Assembly (NCBI RefSeq): GCF_019219025.1
Contig: NZ_JAHUWN010000002.1
Coordinates: 310,001 to 374,000 of the forward strand
Length of the DNA stretch: 64,000 nucleotides
Direction: 5' to 3'
Source of the DNA: Bacillus sp. sid0103
Lineage (GTDB): Bacteria > Bacillota > Bacilli > Bacillales_B > DSM-18226
In this document: positions 1 through 8,500 of the stretch, piece after piece
Position numbering within the stretch: the stretch's first letter is position 1
Layout: each line of letters starts with the position of its first letter
The notes under the pieces: model-generated
Databases searched by the model: none
Seen by the model: only the letters and a program-made list of their open reading frames with translations
Told to the model about the DNA's origin: nothing
Position numbers and translations under genes: made by a program

Positions 1-933
1 CTGTCTGGAGCCTTAATTGCGACTGCTTCGAGTGCTCCAATTGGTGTAAGTAACATTGTAAATTTGATTGCTCTAAAAATTGTGCATATGAGTTTGTATT
101 TGCATACGGCGATGATGTTTGTTCCAGCAACTCTTGGTTTACTTTTGCTAGTTGTTCTCCTGTTCCTACGATTTAGAAGAATCTTGCCGAAAACCGTTCC
201 TACTAATGTTTCGGGTCTGACAAGTCCTTCTTACCACCCACTTAAATCAAATATAGGAATTCAGCATGCTTCGGAAAAAGCTCGTTCAAGATTTATGCGA
301 AATGTTCTGTTGTTCGTATTCGCTGTCCGTGTTAGCCTCTTTGTCGCTTCGTTTGTGAATATTCCAGTCTCTCTTATGGCTGTTATCGGCTCGCTTGTCC
401 TTTTAGGGTGGAGATGGGCTTATTTAAAAATATCCCCTGCCGATATGGTCAAAAAAACGCCGTGGTATATTATCGTTTTCGCCTTTTGTATGTATACCAT
501 CATTTACGGTCTCAATAACATTGGTTTAACGGACTGGTTGATTGGATTCATGAAACCAATCGTTTCTGGAAGCCTGCTGCATGCGAGTGTCATGATGGGT
601 GTACTTCTATCTGTTCTCTCCAATCTTTTTAATAATCACCCAGCACTCATGGTTGGAACACTCACGTTAACGCATATGAATCTAAGTTTACTTGAATTGA
701 AAATTGCGTATTTAGCAAACGTAATTGGCAGCGACATGGGATCGTTACTACTTCCAATGGGAACGCTTGCTACGCTGATGTGGATGCATATCGTAAGGAA
801 AGGGAAAGTAATGATCAGTTGGTGGCAATATATAAAAATCACAGTTGTCGTTATTCCCCCTGCGACATTGTTTACCTTAGTTGTCTTGTATTATTGGGTC
901 TCTTGGCTCTTTAGTGGAGCACTTCAACGATAA
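1..933 (+). CDS. arsB: ArsB/NhaD-superfamily efflux permease (5'-truncated by window edge)
   Basis: The reading frame is open from base 1 and has no convincing start, so the gene begins outside the window; about 310 C-terminal residues are visible. The protein is a polytopic membrane protein. It carries motifs typical of ArsB-type arsenite/antimonite permeases: NNHPALMVG in one transmembrane segment, and ANVIGSDMGSLLLPMG followed by LATLMWMHI near the C-terminus. Family knowledge says such proteins export arsenite with the proton-motive force, with or without an ArsA ATPase. No arsR or arsC is visible on this side of the gene, so the exact substrate is inferred. It is followed after 23 bp by the gene at 957. 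Confidence 0.85.
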   Translation: MSGALIATASSAPIGVSNIVNLIALKIVHMSLYLHTAMMFVPATLGLLLLVVLLFLRFRRILPKTVPTNVSGLTSPSYHPLKSNIGIQHASEKARSRFMRNVLLFVFAVRVSLFVASFVNIPVSLMAVIGSLVLLGWRWAYLKISPADMVKKTPWYIIVFAFCMYTIIYGLNNIGLTDWLIGFMKPIVSGSLLHASVMMGVLLSVLSNLFNNHPALMVGTLTLTHMNLSLLELKIAYLANVIGSDMGSLLLPMGTLATLMWMHIVRKGKVMISWWQYIKITVVVIPPATLFTLVVLYYWVSWLFSGALQR

Positions 934-956
934 TTTGAGCAAAAAGGAGAATTAAG

Positions 957-1631
957 ATGCTTATAGATTTTGTAGATTCAATAGGAATATTAATTGAGGT
1001 TGAAATTTCAGGAGGTGTTATTCACACAGGAATCCTAGTAGATGCTGGGTTGGACATCATTGTTTTATACGATGGCAGGGCCGATTCATACCTCTACATT
1101 CCATTTGTTCATGTTCAAAGATTGAAAGAAACCAGTTTAGAAGAAGAATATACCTCTTATAACCCTCCTTCAGAAAAACCAATTGAATCGGATATCATAT
1201 CGTTTCGTAAAGCATTAACTATTGCTAAAGGTTTGTTTGTCAAGATTTATGTCACAGGGAATAAATCCATTCATGGTTATATAACCAGCATTATGAACGA
1301 CTACTTTGTTTTTCACTCCCCTGTGTACAAAACAATGTTTATTTCGATGAATCATGTGAAATGGCTAATTCCGTATCCCCCTAATACGATACCGTATTCC
1401 TTAAACAAGGAAAATCTACCTCTGGTGCCTATATCGGCTCCTTTAGCTAGATCTTTTGATGAACAGTTGAAAAGATTAGAAAATCAACTAGTTATTATAG
1501 ATGGTGGAGAAGATACTGAAAAAATAGGCTTACTCCAAAAGGCTCGTAATAACAAATTGATTCTTATAACAGCTGAAGGGGAAACGGTTTGTCGGAATTT
1601 AGAGCATATAAAAACAATACAATTACCGTAA
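957..1631 (+). CDS. Protein with three predicted Sm-like (DUF2642-type) small barrels
   Basis: 224 residues, ATG preceded by AAAGGAG at good spacing. I do not recognise a named family with certainty. The protein seems to contain three copies of a small beta-rich unit: about residues 8-58 (IEVEISGGVIHTGILVDA, ending HVQRLK), 88-145 (VKIYVTGNKSIHGYITSI, ending MNHVKWLIPY) and 175-224 (LVIIDGGEDTEKIGLLQ, ending LEHIKTIQL). Each has the strand-turn-strand pattern of a 'function, modification, position check' motif, like the short DUF2642/LSm-like proteins common in Bacillus spore-coat and biofilm loci. No signal peptide or transmembrane segment. It may be cotranscribed with the permease, 23 bp upstream. 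Function is unknown. Confidence 0.7.
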   Translation: MLIDFVDSIGILIEVEISGGVIHTGILVDAGLDIIVLYDGRADSYLYIPFVHVQRLKETSLEEEYTSYNPPSEKPIESDIISFRKALTIAKGLFVKIYVTGNKSIHGYITSIMNDYFVFHSPVYKTMFISMNHVKWLIPYPPNTIPYSLNKENLPLVPISAPLARSFDEQLKRLENQLVIIDGGEDTEKIGLLQKARNNKLILITAEGETVCRNLEHIKTIQLP

Positions 1632-1783
1632 ATACCTTATGTACTAGAAACTTAATAAACTTAATTTAACTAAAATAAATATGTAGGTGAGGTCACTTGA
1701 GCAAACAAAATAAACAAAAAGAATAATCCATCTGTGTTTGCCGACGAGGATGGATTACTCAATCACTACTAAAGTTGTTTGTT

Positions 1784-1815
1784 AGACCGTGTCTTTCGAG
1801 TCACGGTCTTCTTTA
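1784..1815 (+). terminator. Rho-independent terminator
   Basis: The stem AGACCGTG / CACGGTCT with a ten-base loop is followed by TCTTTAT. It lies 150 bases after the 957 gene and is the likely end of the permease/Sm-like transcript. Between the two is a nine-codon frame (1697-1726, TTG start behind AGGTGAGG) whose reality cannot be judged. Confidence 0.55.
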
Positions 1816-1952
1816 TGGTGTACCACATATTGTTAGTATATGTTGTTTGGTTTAATTTTGTTTTAGGTAGAAGAAATTTTACAATCATAACTACCCAGTA
1901 GTTGAACAACATCTATTTCTTGAAAGCGGAGGATCAGGCTGTAACATTACAG

Positions 1953-1990
1953 GCCCTTCTTATTTTTAAAATGAGAAGGCTTTATTTTTA
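1953..1990 (+). terminator. Hairpin with T-rich tail
   Basis: GCCCTTCT and AGAAGGC flank an AT-rich loop, followed by TTTATTTTTA. It sits in the 1632-2234 intergenic stretch just after a small dyad (CTGTAACATTACAG, 1939-1952). The stretch otherwise shows no convincing gene. Confidence 0.45.
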
Positions 1991-2234
1991 TCGGTAGACT
2001 AATTCAGTTCAAGCACTCCATTAGTTGCTGAACTGTCCTCACTGGTTCTTAATCCAGTCAATCCATAACCAGAGAAAGATGATTGTGTTCACTTTTTCGC
2101 AGTCGAAATAACTCCTCAGAATGAAATCTGATGGTTCTTGAGCGACTATTTTGTTTCTCGGTGTAACGTACGTCTTTTTAAACGTGTAAAAGGAATGCAA
2201 AAGATGAGTTGCGACCACAGTAATAAGATTACTG

Positions 2235-2561
2235 TTAATTCTGCTTGTCTTTGATCTTTTCACGGATTTTTTCAAGTTCTTTCAAAGAGAGTTCACCTAG
2301 AGATTTTTTAATTTCTTCCTCAATTTGTTTTCTGTTGCTTTCTCGATATCGATCCCACCATTCTCGAAGACCTTCCGTATCATCTAAGAGGGATTCGATA
2401 TCTAACTCTTCTAATTCATCATCTGATATGTAATTCAATACAGCTCCTAACATGCGAGTAAGGTTATCGATTTCATCTGCTTGTTTCTGGTCATTTTGCA
2501 AAAGAACATCCGCTTCTTCCTGATCTGGCACTGCCGTAATAAGTGGAGCTTTTCTTGGCAT
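2235..2561 (-). CDS. Small acidic, helical hypothetical protein
   Basis: 108 residues. The ATG is preceded on the minus strand by AAGGAAGGAT at proper spacing, so it looks like a real gene. The sequence is rich in Glu, Asp and Lys and largely helical. It has a Leu/Glu-rich middle (DDELEELDIESLLDD, about residues 47-61), a REWWDRYRES stretch (67-76) and a charged amphipathic C-terminal helix (LKELEKIREKIKDK, 93-106). No signal peptide or transmembrane segment. I do not recognise the family. A partly overlapping minus-strand frame downstream (2039-2275) lacks a ribosome binding site and is not annotated. Confidence 0.6.
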   Translation of the reverse strand: MPRKAPLITAVPDQEEADVLLQNDQKQADEIDNLTRMLGAVLNYISDDELEELDIESLLDDTEGLREWWDRYRESNRKQIEEEIKKSLGELSLKELEKIREKIKDKQN

Positions 2562-2652
2562 CTTTATCCTTCCTTACTATTTTTACTTTTACTAATGCTT
2601 ATTTTAGTATTCCCATTAAAAGTGGATCGATGAACTTTACTCAAGTTGGTAT

Positions 2653-2889
2653 TTTTCATTAGTTCTTCGTAGATTTACATACAACAAGGAATTAGTGGAG
2701 CAGTTCTCGCCTGAAGTCAATCTAGGCACCCCTTCCTTATTATTTTTCACAAAAGACCTCGATCAAATGTACAAGGACTTTTCGGACAAAAATATAACCG
2801 TCGGAGAAATGGTCAATGTACCTGAAGGCAGAGTATTTAACTTCGCCGACGATGAAGGAAATTATTTTGCTATTGTAGAAAAAAAGTAA
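2653..2889 (+). pseudogene. VOC/glyoxalase-fold protein, C-terminal half only
   Basis: The frame upstream and downstream of the GTG at 2695 reads as the second half of a vicinal-oxygen-chelate protein: KELVEQFSPEVNLGTPSLLF, then LDQMYKDFSDKNITVGEMV, then GRVFNFADDEGNYFAIVE. Family proteins are about 120 residues long and begin with a strand near 'VxLYVxDqxkAxdFY', which is absent here. Similarity seems to start near codon 2671 and there is no good ribosome binding site. This is most simply a decayed or 5'-deleted gene. An intact, unrelated VOC gene exists at 43322. Confidence 0.6.
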
Positions 2890-2918
2890 ACCTGAGAAAA
2901 AATCCACCCTACACCAAA

Positions 2919-2956
2919 ACACCGCCCCATTTGCACGATGGGCGGTGTTTTTAGAA
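2919..2956 (-). terminator. Strong terminator hairpin, probably bidirectional
   Basis: Perfect stem AACACCGCCC / GGGCGGTGTT with T-rich flanks on both sides. It lies between the truncated VOC gene (+) and the Nudix gene (-), whose 3' end is at 3005, so it can end both transcripts. Confidence 0.75.
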
Positions 2957-3004
2957 AATGTCATTCTCTAAAATTTAGTTATAATATCTTTCAAATCTTA
3001 ACTT

Positions 3005-3412
3005 TCAAAATTCAACATAAAAAGGATGAATTTTTTCATTTAAACAATACTCGATTCTTTGCCTGAAATTATTCCAAGTGACCATTTCCAACGCCTCTTC
3101 AATAGGAAAGAAACCAACTTCCAAACTTTCTGAGGAGGTTGTTAACTCTCCTCCGATCGGGCTTCCCAAAAATAAGGTGTTACAGATTGATTCGCTTACA
3201 TTTTGATACACCCCACAAAACTTTATCACTTCAATATCTATTCCGCTTTCTTCTTTTGTTTCCCTGATGGCTGCCTCCTTCAACGATTCTCCTTCTTCCA
3301 CTTGCCCGCCAGGCATTTCCCATCCTCTTCGTGGACCCTTAATTAATAATATTTCCCCTTGCTCATTAAGTACGATTGTTGCAGCTGAAACAATATGTTT
3401 TGGTGTTGGCAT
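3005..3412 (-). CDS. NUDIX hydrolase
   Basis: 135 residues with a complete Nudix box at residues 36-58: G36, then five residues to E42, then REtkEESGI (50-58), matching GX5EX7REUXEEXGU. Proteins of this family hydrolyse nucleoside diphosphates linked to another moiety, using Mg2+ bound by the box glutamates. The N-terminal strand (HIVSAATIVLNEQGEILLI) and the KGPRRGWEMPGG segment before the box resemble MutT/ADP-ribose-type enzymes, but the substrate cannot be deduced. It is monocistronic, facing away from the XRE regulator at 3951, with a 52-bp repeat array in the intergenic region between them. Terminator at 2919-2956. Confidence 0.85.
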   Translation of the reverse strand: MPTPKHIVSAATIVLNEQGEILLIKGPRRGWEMPGGQVEEGESLKEAAIRETKEESGIDIEVIKFCGVYQNVSESICNTLFLGSPIGGELTTSSESLEVGFFPIEEALEMVTWNNFRQRIEYCLNEKIHPFYVEF

Positions 3413-3504
3413 ATCCTGACCTCACTAATATAGAATACCTAATTAATTCGCTGCGTTTTTAGGCTTCTCCTTTTTTCACGGATTAGATAAAATCCACCCT
3501 CTTA

Positions 3505-3850
3505 TGGTCACTTCTATGTTACCGACTCTCTATTTTTCTGCCTGCACGGTAACATAAACCCCTTCTTTGTTACCCTACTCTCTCTTTTTCCTCCTCCAAG
3601 GTAACTTAAAGCTCCTCTTTGTTACCGTACTTCCTCTTTTTCCACCATCATGGTCACATAAAACCCCTCTATGTTACCCTACTTCTTCTTTTTCCACCAT
3701 CACGGTCACATAAAACCCCTCTATGTTACCGTACTTCCTCTTCTTCCACCATCATGGTCACATAAAACCCCTCTATGTGACCGTTAACCCCTTTTTTCCA
3801 CCTTTAAGGTCACATAGGCCACCATCCCTCCTACTTCTCGGTCATTTCGC
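3505..3850. repeat. Array 1: 52-bp intergenic repeat, word GGTCAC/GTTACC
   Basis: Word GGT(C/A)AC recurs at 3505, 3547, 3599, 3651, 3703, 3755, 3807 and 3839 (start of the base before GGT). Five intervals are exactly 52, the first is 42 and the last is 32. Each unit also contains the inverted word GTTACC about 20 bases on, then a pyrimidine-rich spacer. It fills the divergent gap between the Nudix gene and the XRE regulator. Confidence 0.9.
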
Positions 3851-3950
3851 ATCTCTTATCCTATTTCAATAAGCACAATGACATATATAATAAAATGAGA
3901 AGTAATTTTCAGTAAGCGAGATTTCAATTATAGGAGGGTAGGTTGGTTTT

Positions 3951-5237
3951 ATGTCCATTGGGAAAGTGATTTATTATCATCGGCGGAAGCAGAACAAGAC
4001 GCAGGAGCAGCTTTGCCATGGCATTTGCTCGGTGACACACTTAAGTAAAATTGAAAACAATGTAAAAGAAGCCAATCCGAAAACACTGCAGATGTTATGT
4101 GATCGATTGCAGATTTCACTTGAAGAGGAAAGCAAGAAGAGCCAACTATTACGGCAGAAGCTGGATTTGTTTTACGAGACGATGGAAAGGATGCACCAAG
4201 AGAAAGCCACTATTTTATTTAAAGAATTACAGCAAGAAAAAGAATATATTCATTGTACGGACATGCTTTATTTGTATGAATTATATATGCTGCGCTACTA
4301 CCTGCTGTTGCATGATTTTTCAGCCTATGAAAAGTCCTCCACAGGTATTCATCGGTATGTCTCGAAATTTTCTCCCTTTGAGGAGTATGTGTGGAATCTT
4401 CTTCAGGGCATCTATTATGGGAAAGTGGAACAATTCCCTCAAGCCCTCCTCTATCTGTCTCGTGTCGAAGAACAGGCGGAGCAATATGAAACCAAGATTA
4501 CGGAGTACTATTATTTTCGGTCGGCCTTGCACGGACATTTGTGCCACTATTCGTTATCGATCCATTATGCCTATAAAGCATTACGAGTTTTTCAGAATAC
4601 CAACAACTTTTTAAGGATTGTCTATGTCAAATTGATTCTAGCCGTTAATTTCATCTATATCGGAGAATTTGAAAAAGGGAAAGAAATCCTCGACCAAATT
4701 TTAAATGATGCGGACATCCTGCAGGATTCAGAGACCAAGGAATTATCCTTACATAATCTCGGTTTTTTGTACTACAGACAAGGAAAGATGGAAGAATCGA
4801 TAGACTATTATTCTCAGGCTCTTCAAATCAAAGAAAAAGATTCGCCCTCTTACTATATTACGATTTCCTCTATGGCAGAGGCGCTGATTGCTGATGGCCA
4901 GAATGAAAAAGCCATGAAAATGTTAAAAGAGGGATTAGATTCAATTCAAGATCATAAATCTCCACGCTATATCGAGTTGAAAATCCTTTACCTAGAGGCA
5001 GCTGGTTCGCAGAAAGCGCTGATTACCTATTTAATCAACCAGGGCCTGTCGATTATTGAAAATCATCTGTCCACTGAACGAGGAAATAAATATCTACAGC
5101 TCATTGCTGATTATTATGAAGAAAAACAGGATCTCGCTTCGGCCAACCACTATCTTCAGATCGCCAACCAACACCTGAAGAATCATCTTTTCAATATTGG
5201 TTCGCCCGTTGATTTAAGTAAGGCTAAAGTACGATAA
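3951..5237 (+). CDS. XRE-family HTH plus TPR regulator, NprR/PlcR (RRNPP)-like
   Basis: 428 residues. Residues 1-65 form an N-terminal XRE helix-turn-helix (IGKVIYYHRRKQNKTQEQL, then ICSVTHLSKIENN, the recognition region). The rest, about 75-428, is all helical with TPR-like repeats, for example LSLHNLGFLYYRQGKMEESI near 265-285. Size and layout match peptide-sensing RRNPP regulators such as NprR (about 420 residues), which in other bacilli control secreted proteases. Here the next gene is a giant secreted S8 protease in the same direction, which fits such control but does not prove it. No NprX-like signal-peptide gene was found downstream: the frame ends just before a terminator. The start has AGGAGGG at a rather long spacing of 12. 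Confidence 0.8.
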   Translation: MSIGKVIYYHRRKQNKTQEQLCHGICSVTHLSKIENNVKEANPKTLQMLCDRLQISLEEESKKSQLLRQKLDLFYETMERMHQEKATILFKELQQEKEYIHCTDMLYLYELYMLRYYLLLHDFSAYEKSSTGIHRYVSKFSPFEEYVWNLLQGIYYGKVEQFPQALLYLSRVEEQAEQYETKITEYYYFRSALHGHLCHYSLSIHYAYKALRVFQNTNNFLRIVYVKLILAVNFIYIGEFEKGKEILDQILNDADILQDSETKELSLHNLGFLYYRQGKMEESIDYYSQALQIKEKDSPSYYITISSMAEALIADGQNEKAMKMLKEGLDSIQDHKSPRYIELKILYLEAAGSQKALITYLINQGLSIIENHLSTERGNKYLQLIADYYEEKQDLASANHYLQIANQHLKNHLFNIGSPVDLSKAKVR

Positions 5238-5252
5238 TAGTAATAGATTGAG

Positions 5253-5285
5253 AGGACAATTGCCCGCGGCAGTTGTCCTTATTTG
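5253..5285 (+). terminator. Rho-independent terminator after XRE-TPR regulator
   Basis: Stem AGGACAATTGCC / GGCAGTTGTCCT (one G-T pair) with loop CGC, followed by TTATTTGT. It separates the regulator from the protease gene, so the protease needs its own promoter in 5286-5540. No convincing small peptide frame was seen in that stretch. Confidence 0.75.
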
Positions 5286-5554
5286 TCGATTCTATCAAAT
5301 TGTCCCAAGTTGATTGGTAATATTTGTTGCAGAAAGTTCCCCTTTTTTCTTCAAAAAAGCATCGATAGTCCCGTTTCCTTCCCTCTTTTAAACTAGGAAT
5401 TTTCCCGATAAACAGTCTCGCAAATCCACTCTATACTTTTTAACTAGGAAGAACTTTGTATAACCAACACCAATTTTAAGGAGGGAAACCAATTCTAGTT
5501 AACTCAACACACAAAAACAACACTTACAATTTTTAGAAGAGGAGAATGTGAAAA

Positions 5555-8500
5555 ATGGGGAAGCCAACGTATAAGAAATATTTTGCGGCCATGTTGACCA
5601 CGGCACTTATCGCCGTTCCAACGCTACAAGCGTTTGCCGATGACTCGACCAAGAGTCTTTTACATACGCCAAACGGTCAAGCAACTGCAGATGTACAGGC
5701 CATGAATGTGAAAGCAAGTAAGGACAAGCATGTGATCACGCTAATCACCGGCGATGTTGTCACTGTAACAGAGCTAGCTGATGGACAAAGCGTTATCAGT
5801 GTTGAACCAGCTGATCCAGCACATAGCGGAGCACGGATCCTAACGCTAGCAAAGGGTACCTATGTAATCCCCGATCAAGCGATGCCCTATTTAGCTTCCG
5901 GCTTTTTAGATAAGGACTTGTTTAATGTCACGTCCCTCATTTCAGACGGATATGATGATGCCAACCAGACAACCTTGCCTGTTATCGTTCAATATGCAGA
6001 GGCAAAAGGTCGCTCATCTGCAGCCAAGCCTGTTCCAAAAGGGGCCAAGAAAACGCAAGAGCTTGAGAGTATTAATGGGGTTGCTCTTTCAACTGATAAG
6101 AAAGAAGCGAAAAAGTTCTGGAAGGACATTACGCAAGGTCAGCAGTCCAAGACCACAAGGACTATGTTGACCCCAGGAATGGAGAAAATTTGGCTTGACG
6201 GCCGTGTCGAAGGGACTCTTGAACAAAGTGTTCCACAGATTGGAGCACCTACCGCTTGGAATGCGGGTTATGATGGAAAAGGCGTCAAGGTAGCTGTACT
6301 TGATACTGGTATCGATACTGAGCATCCGGATGTTGCGGGTCAGTTGGAAGAAGCTGTGAGTTTTGTTCCTGGTGAAGATGCGCTCGACCGCAATGTCCAT
6401 GGTACACATGTTGCATCTACAGTCCTTGGAACAGGAGCAGCATCCGGAGGAAAGTACAAAGGGGTCGCACCAGGTGCAGACCTTTTAGTAGGAAAAGTGT
6501 TGAGTGATGCCGGTTCCGGTCTAGAATCTTGGATTATTGAAGGAATGGAGTGGGCCGCTCACAAGGCCAAAATTGTCAGTATGAGCCTTGGCAGTTCAGA
6601 GTCAAGTGACGGAACAGACCCGATGGCTCAAGCAGTGAACAACCTTAGTGAAGAGACGGGTTCTTTGTTTGTAATCGCAGCGGGCAACACTGGTGCAGAA
6701 GGGATTGGTTCACCGGGTTCTGCCGATTCTGCCCTTACCGTCGGAGCCGTTGACAAGTCAGACAATCTTGCTTGGTTCTCCTCCAGGGGACCTCGTTATG
6801 GAAGTTCAGGTTTAAAACCAGACCTGACCGCTCCTGGAGTGGGAATTATGGCGGCACGCTCCCATCTAGCTAATAAAGGAAGCGGTTCTTACATCAGTCT
6901 TGATGGTACCTCTATGGCTACACCGCATGTTGCTGGAGCAGCAGCGATTCTCTCTCAGCGCCATCCGGATTGGACCGGGGCTCAGTTGAAAGATGCCCTG
7001 ATGAGTACGACCAAGAAATTGGACGATATTAAGCCATTTGAGGGTGGAACTGGACGCCTTGACGTCGCAGCTGCCACATTGGGTACGGTGCGAGCAACAG
7101 GTTCATTGGATTTTGGCTTCTATGACTGGCCTCATGAGGGCGATGTTCCAGTTACGAAGACAATCACCTACACGAACGACAGCGACAAGGAAGTGACATT
7201 GGATCTGTCAACAGCCTTTACAGATGGCAGTGGTTCAGATGCCCCTGCTGGATTACTGAAGCTTTCATCAGACAAAGTGACCGTTCCAGCAAATGGAAGT
7301 ACCAATGTAACCGTTACACTTGACCCGCAGCATGGCGCTCTTGGTGCCCGTTATCAAGGGCAGGTTTCTGCAAATGTAGATGGCAAAACGGTTGCCCATA
7401 CAGCGTTAGGGATGATTAAAGAAGATGAAAAGTATTCACTTACCATCAATGCAATTGACCGTGACGGGTCCCCTGCCCTAGCTTACATTAACGTCCTTGG
7501 TAAAGATGGCGATCCGCAATTTATCGCGGTCGACGGTACAAAGGAATTACGCCTAAAACCAGGCACCTATTCCGTTATGTCATTGATGGATGTTGACGCG
7601 GATACTGACCACGCCGGAGTTGCACTGGTCGGTGATCCTGAAGTGAACCTTAATGGCGATCAAACCGTGGAGCTTGATGCCCGGAAGGCGAATGAAATCA
7701 CAGCGAAAGTGCCAAACGAGAATGAAGCTAATTTTAGAAAAATGGAATATTACCGCACGATTGACGGAAACCCGGTCAATGACATCTACCTCATGCCGGT
7801 GTGGATCGATAAAATGTACGCTGCTCCAACAAAAGCAGTAAAAGATGGAGAATTCACGATGAATACACGCTGGCGCTTAACCGAACCAGTATTGACGGTT
7901 AACTTCCGAGGCCAAGTTTTGGATGATATCCCTCAGGCGGGAAGTACGCTCCTTAAAGGGCATTATACGTTAGATGCTGTTTATGCTGGCAAAGGTGCAC
8001 CAGAAGATTACACGGGTCTGGATGTAAAGGATAAAGCAGTGATTGTGGAACGCAGTGATGAAGTTTCAGGCCCGCAACGTGCTACAGCCGCGACAGCAGC
8101 CGGCGCGAAAATGTTGATCACCGTAAATGATGGACCACAAGAATTGAGTGAATGGTCTGGAACGGAAGAGTATGAAAATGTTCCAATCGCGGTTGCGGCG
8201 ATTAGCGGAACAGATGGCGCAGAGCTGATTAAAGCTGCTCGTTCTGGAAAAGTAAAACTGAACGTCAAGGGGAATCCTGACAGTGAATTCGTCTATGATC
8301 TGGTCGATAACCATCATAATGCAATTCCAGAAGACGTAACCTATGCACCTAAACCAAAGGATCTTGTAAAAATCAATACGCAGTATAAATCAGACCGCGA
8401 GGCACCAGGTGGGGAGTTCCGCTGGGATATCCCGGCATACCGCCCAAATGGAGTAGGCTACCCGATGACTCTATCACTACCATCGGTTCGAACCGAATGG

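Noticed and set aside
1697..1726. Nine-codon frame MSKQNKQKE with a plausible ribosome binding site
   Set aside because: Too short to judge from sequence alone; kept only as a remark under the nearby terminator.
2039..2275. 78-residue minus-strand frame
   Set aside because: TTG start without ribosome binding site, overlaps the better supported 2235-2561 gene, no family resemblance.
5286..5540. NprX-like signal peptide gene between regulator and protease
   Set aside because: AAGGAGGG occurs near 5480 but no start codon with a meaningful frame follows.
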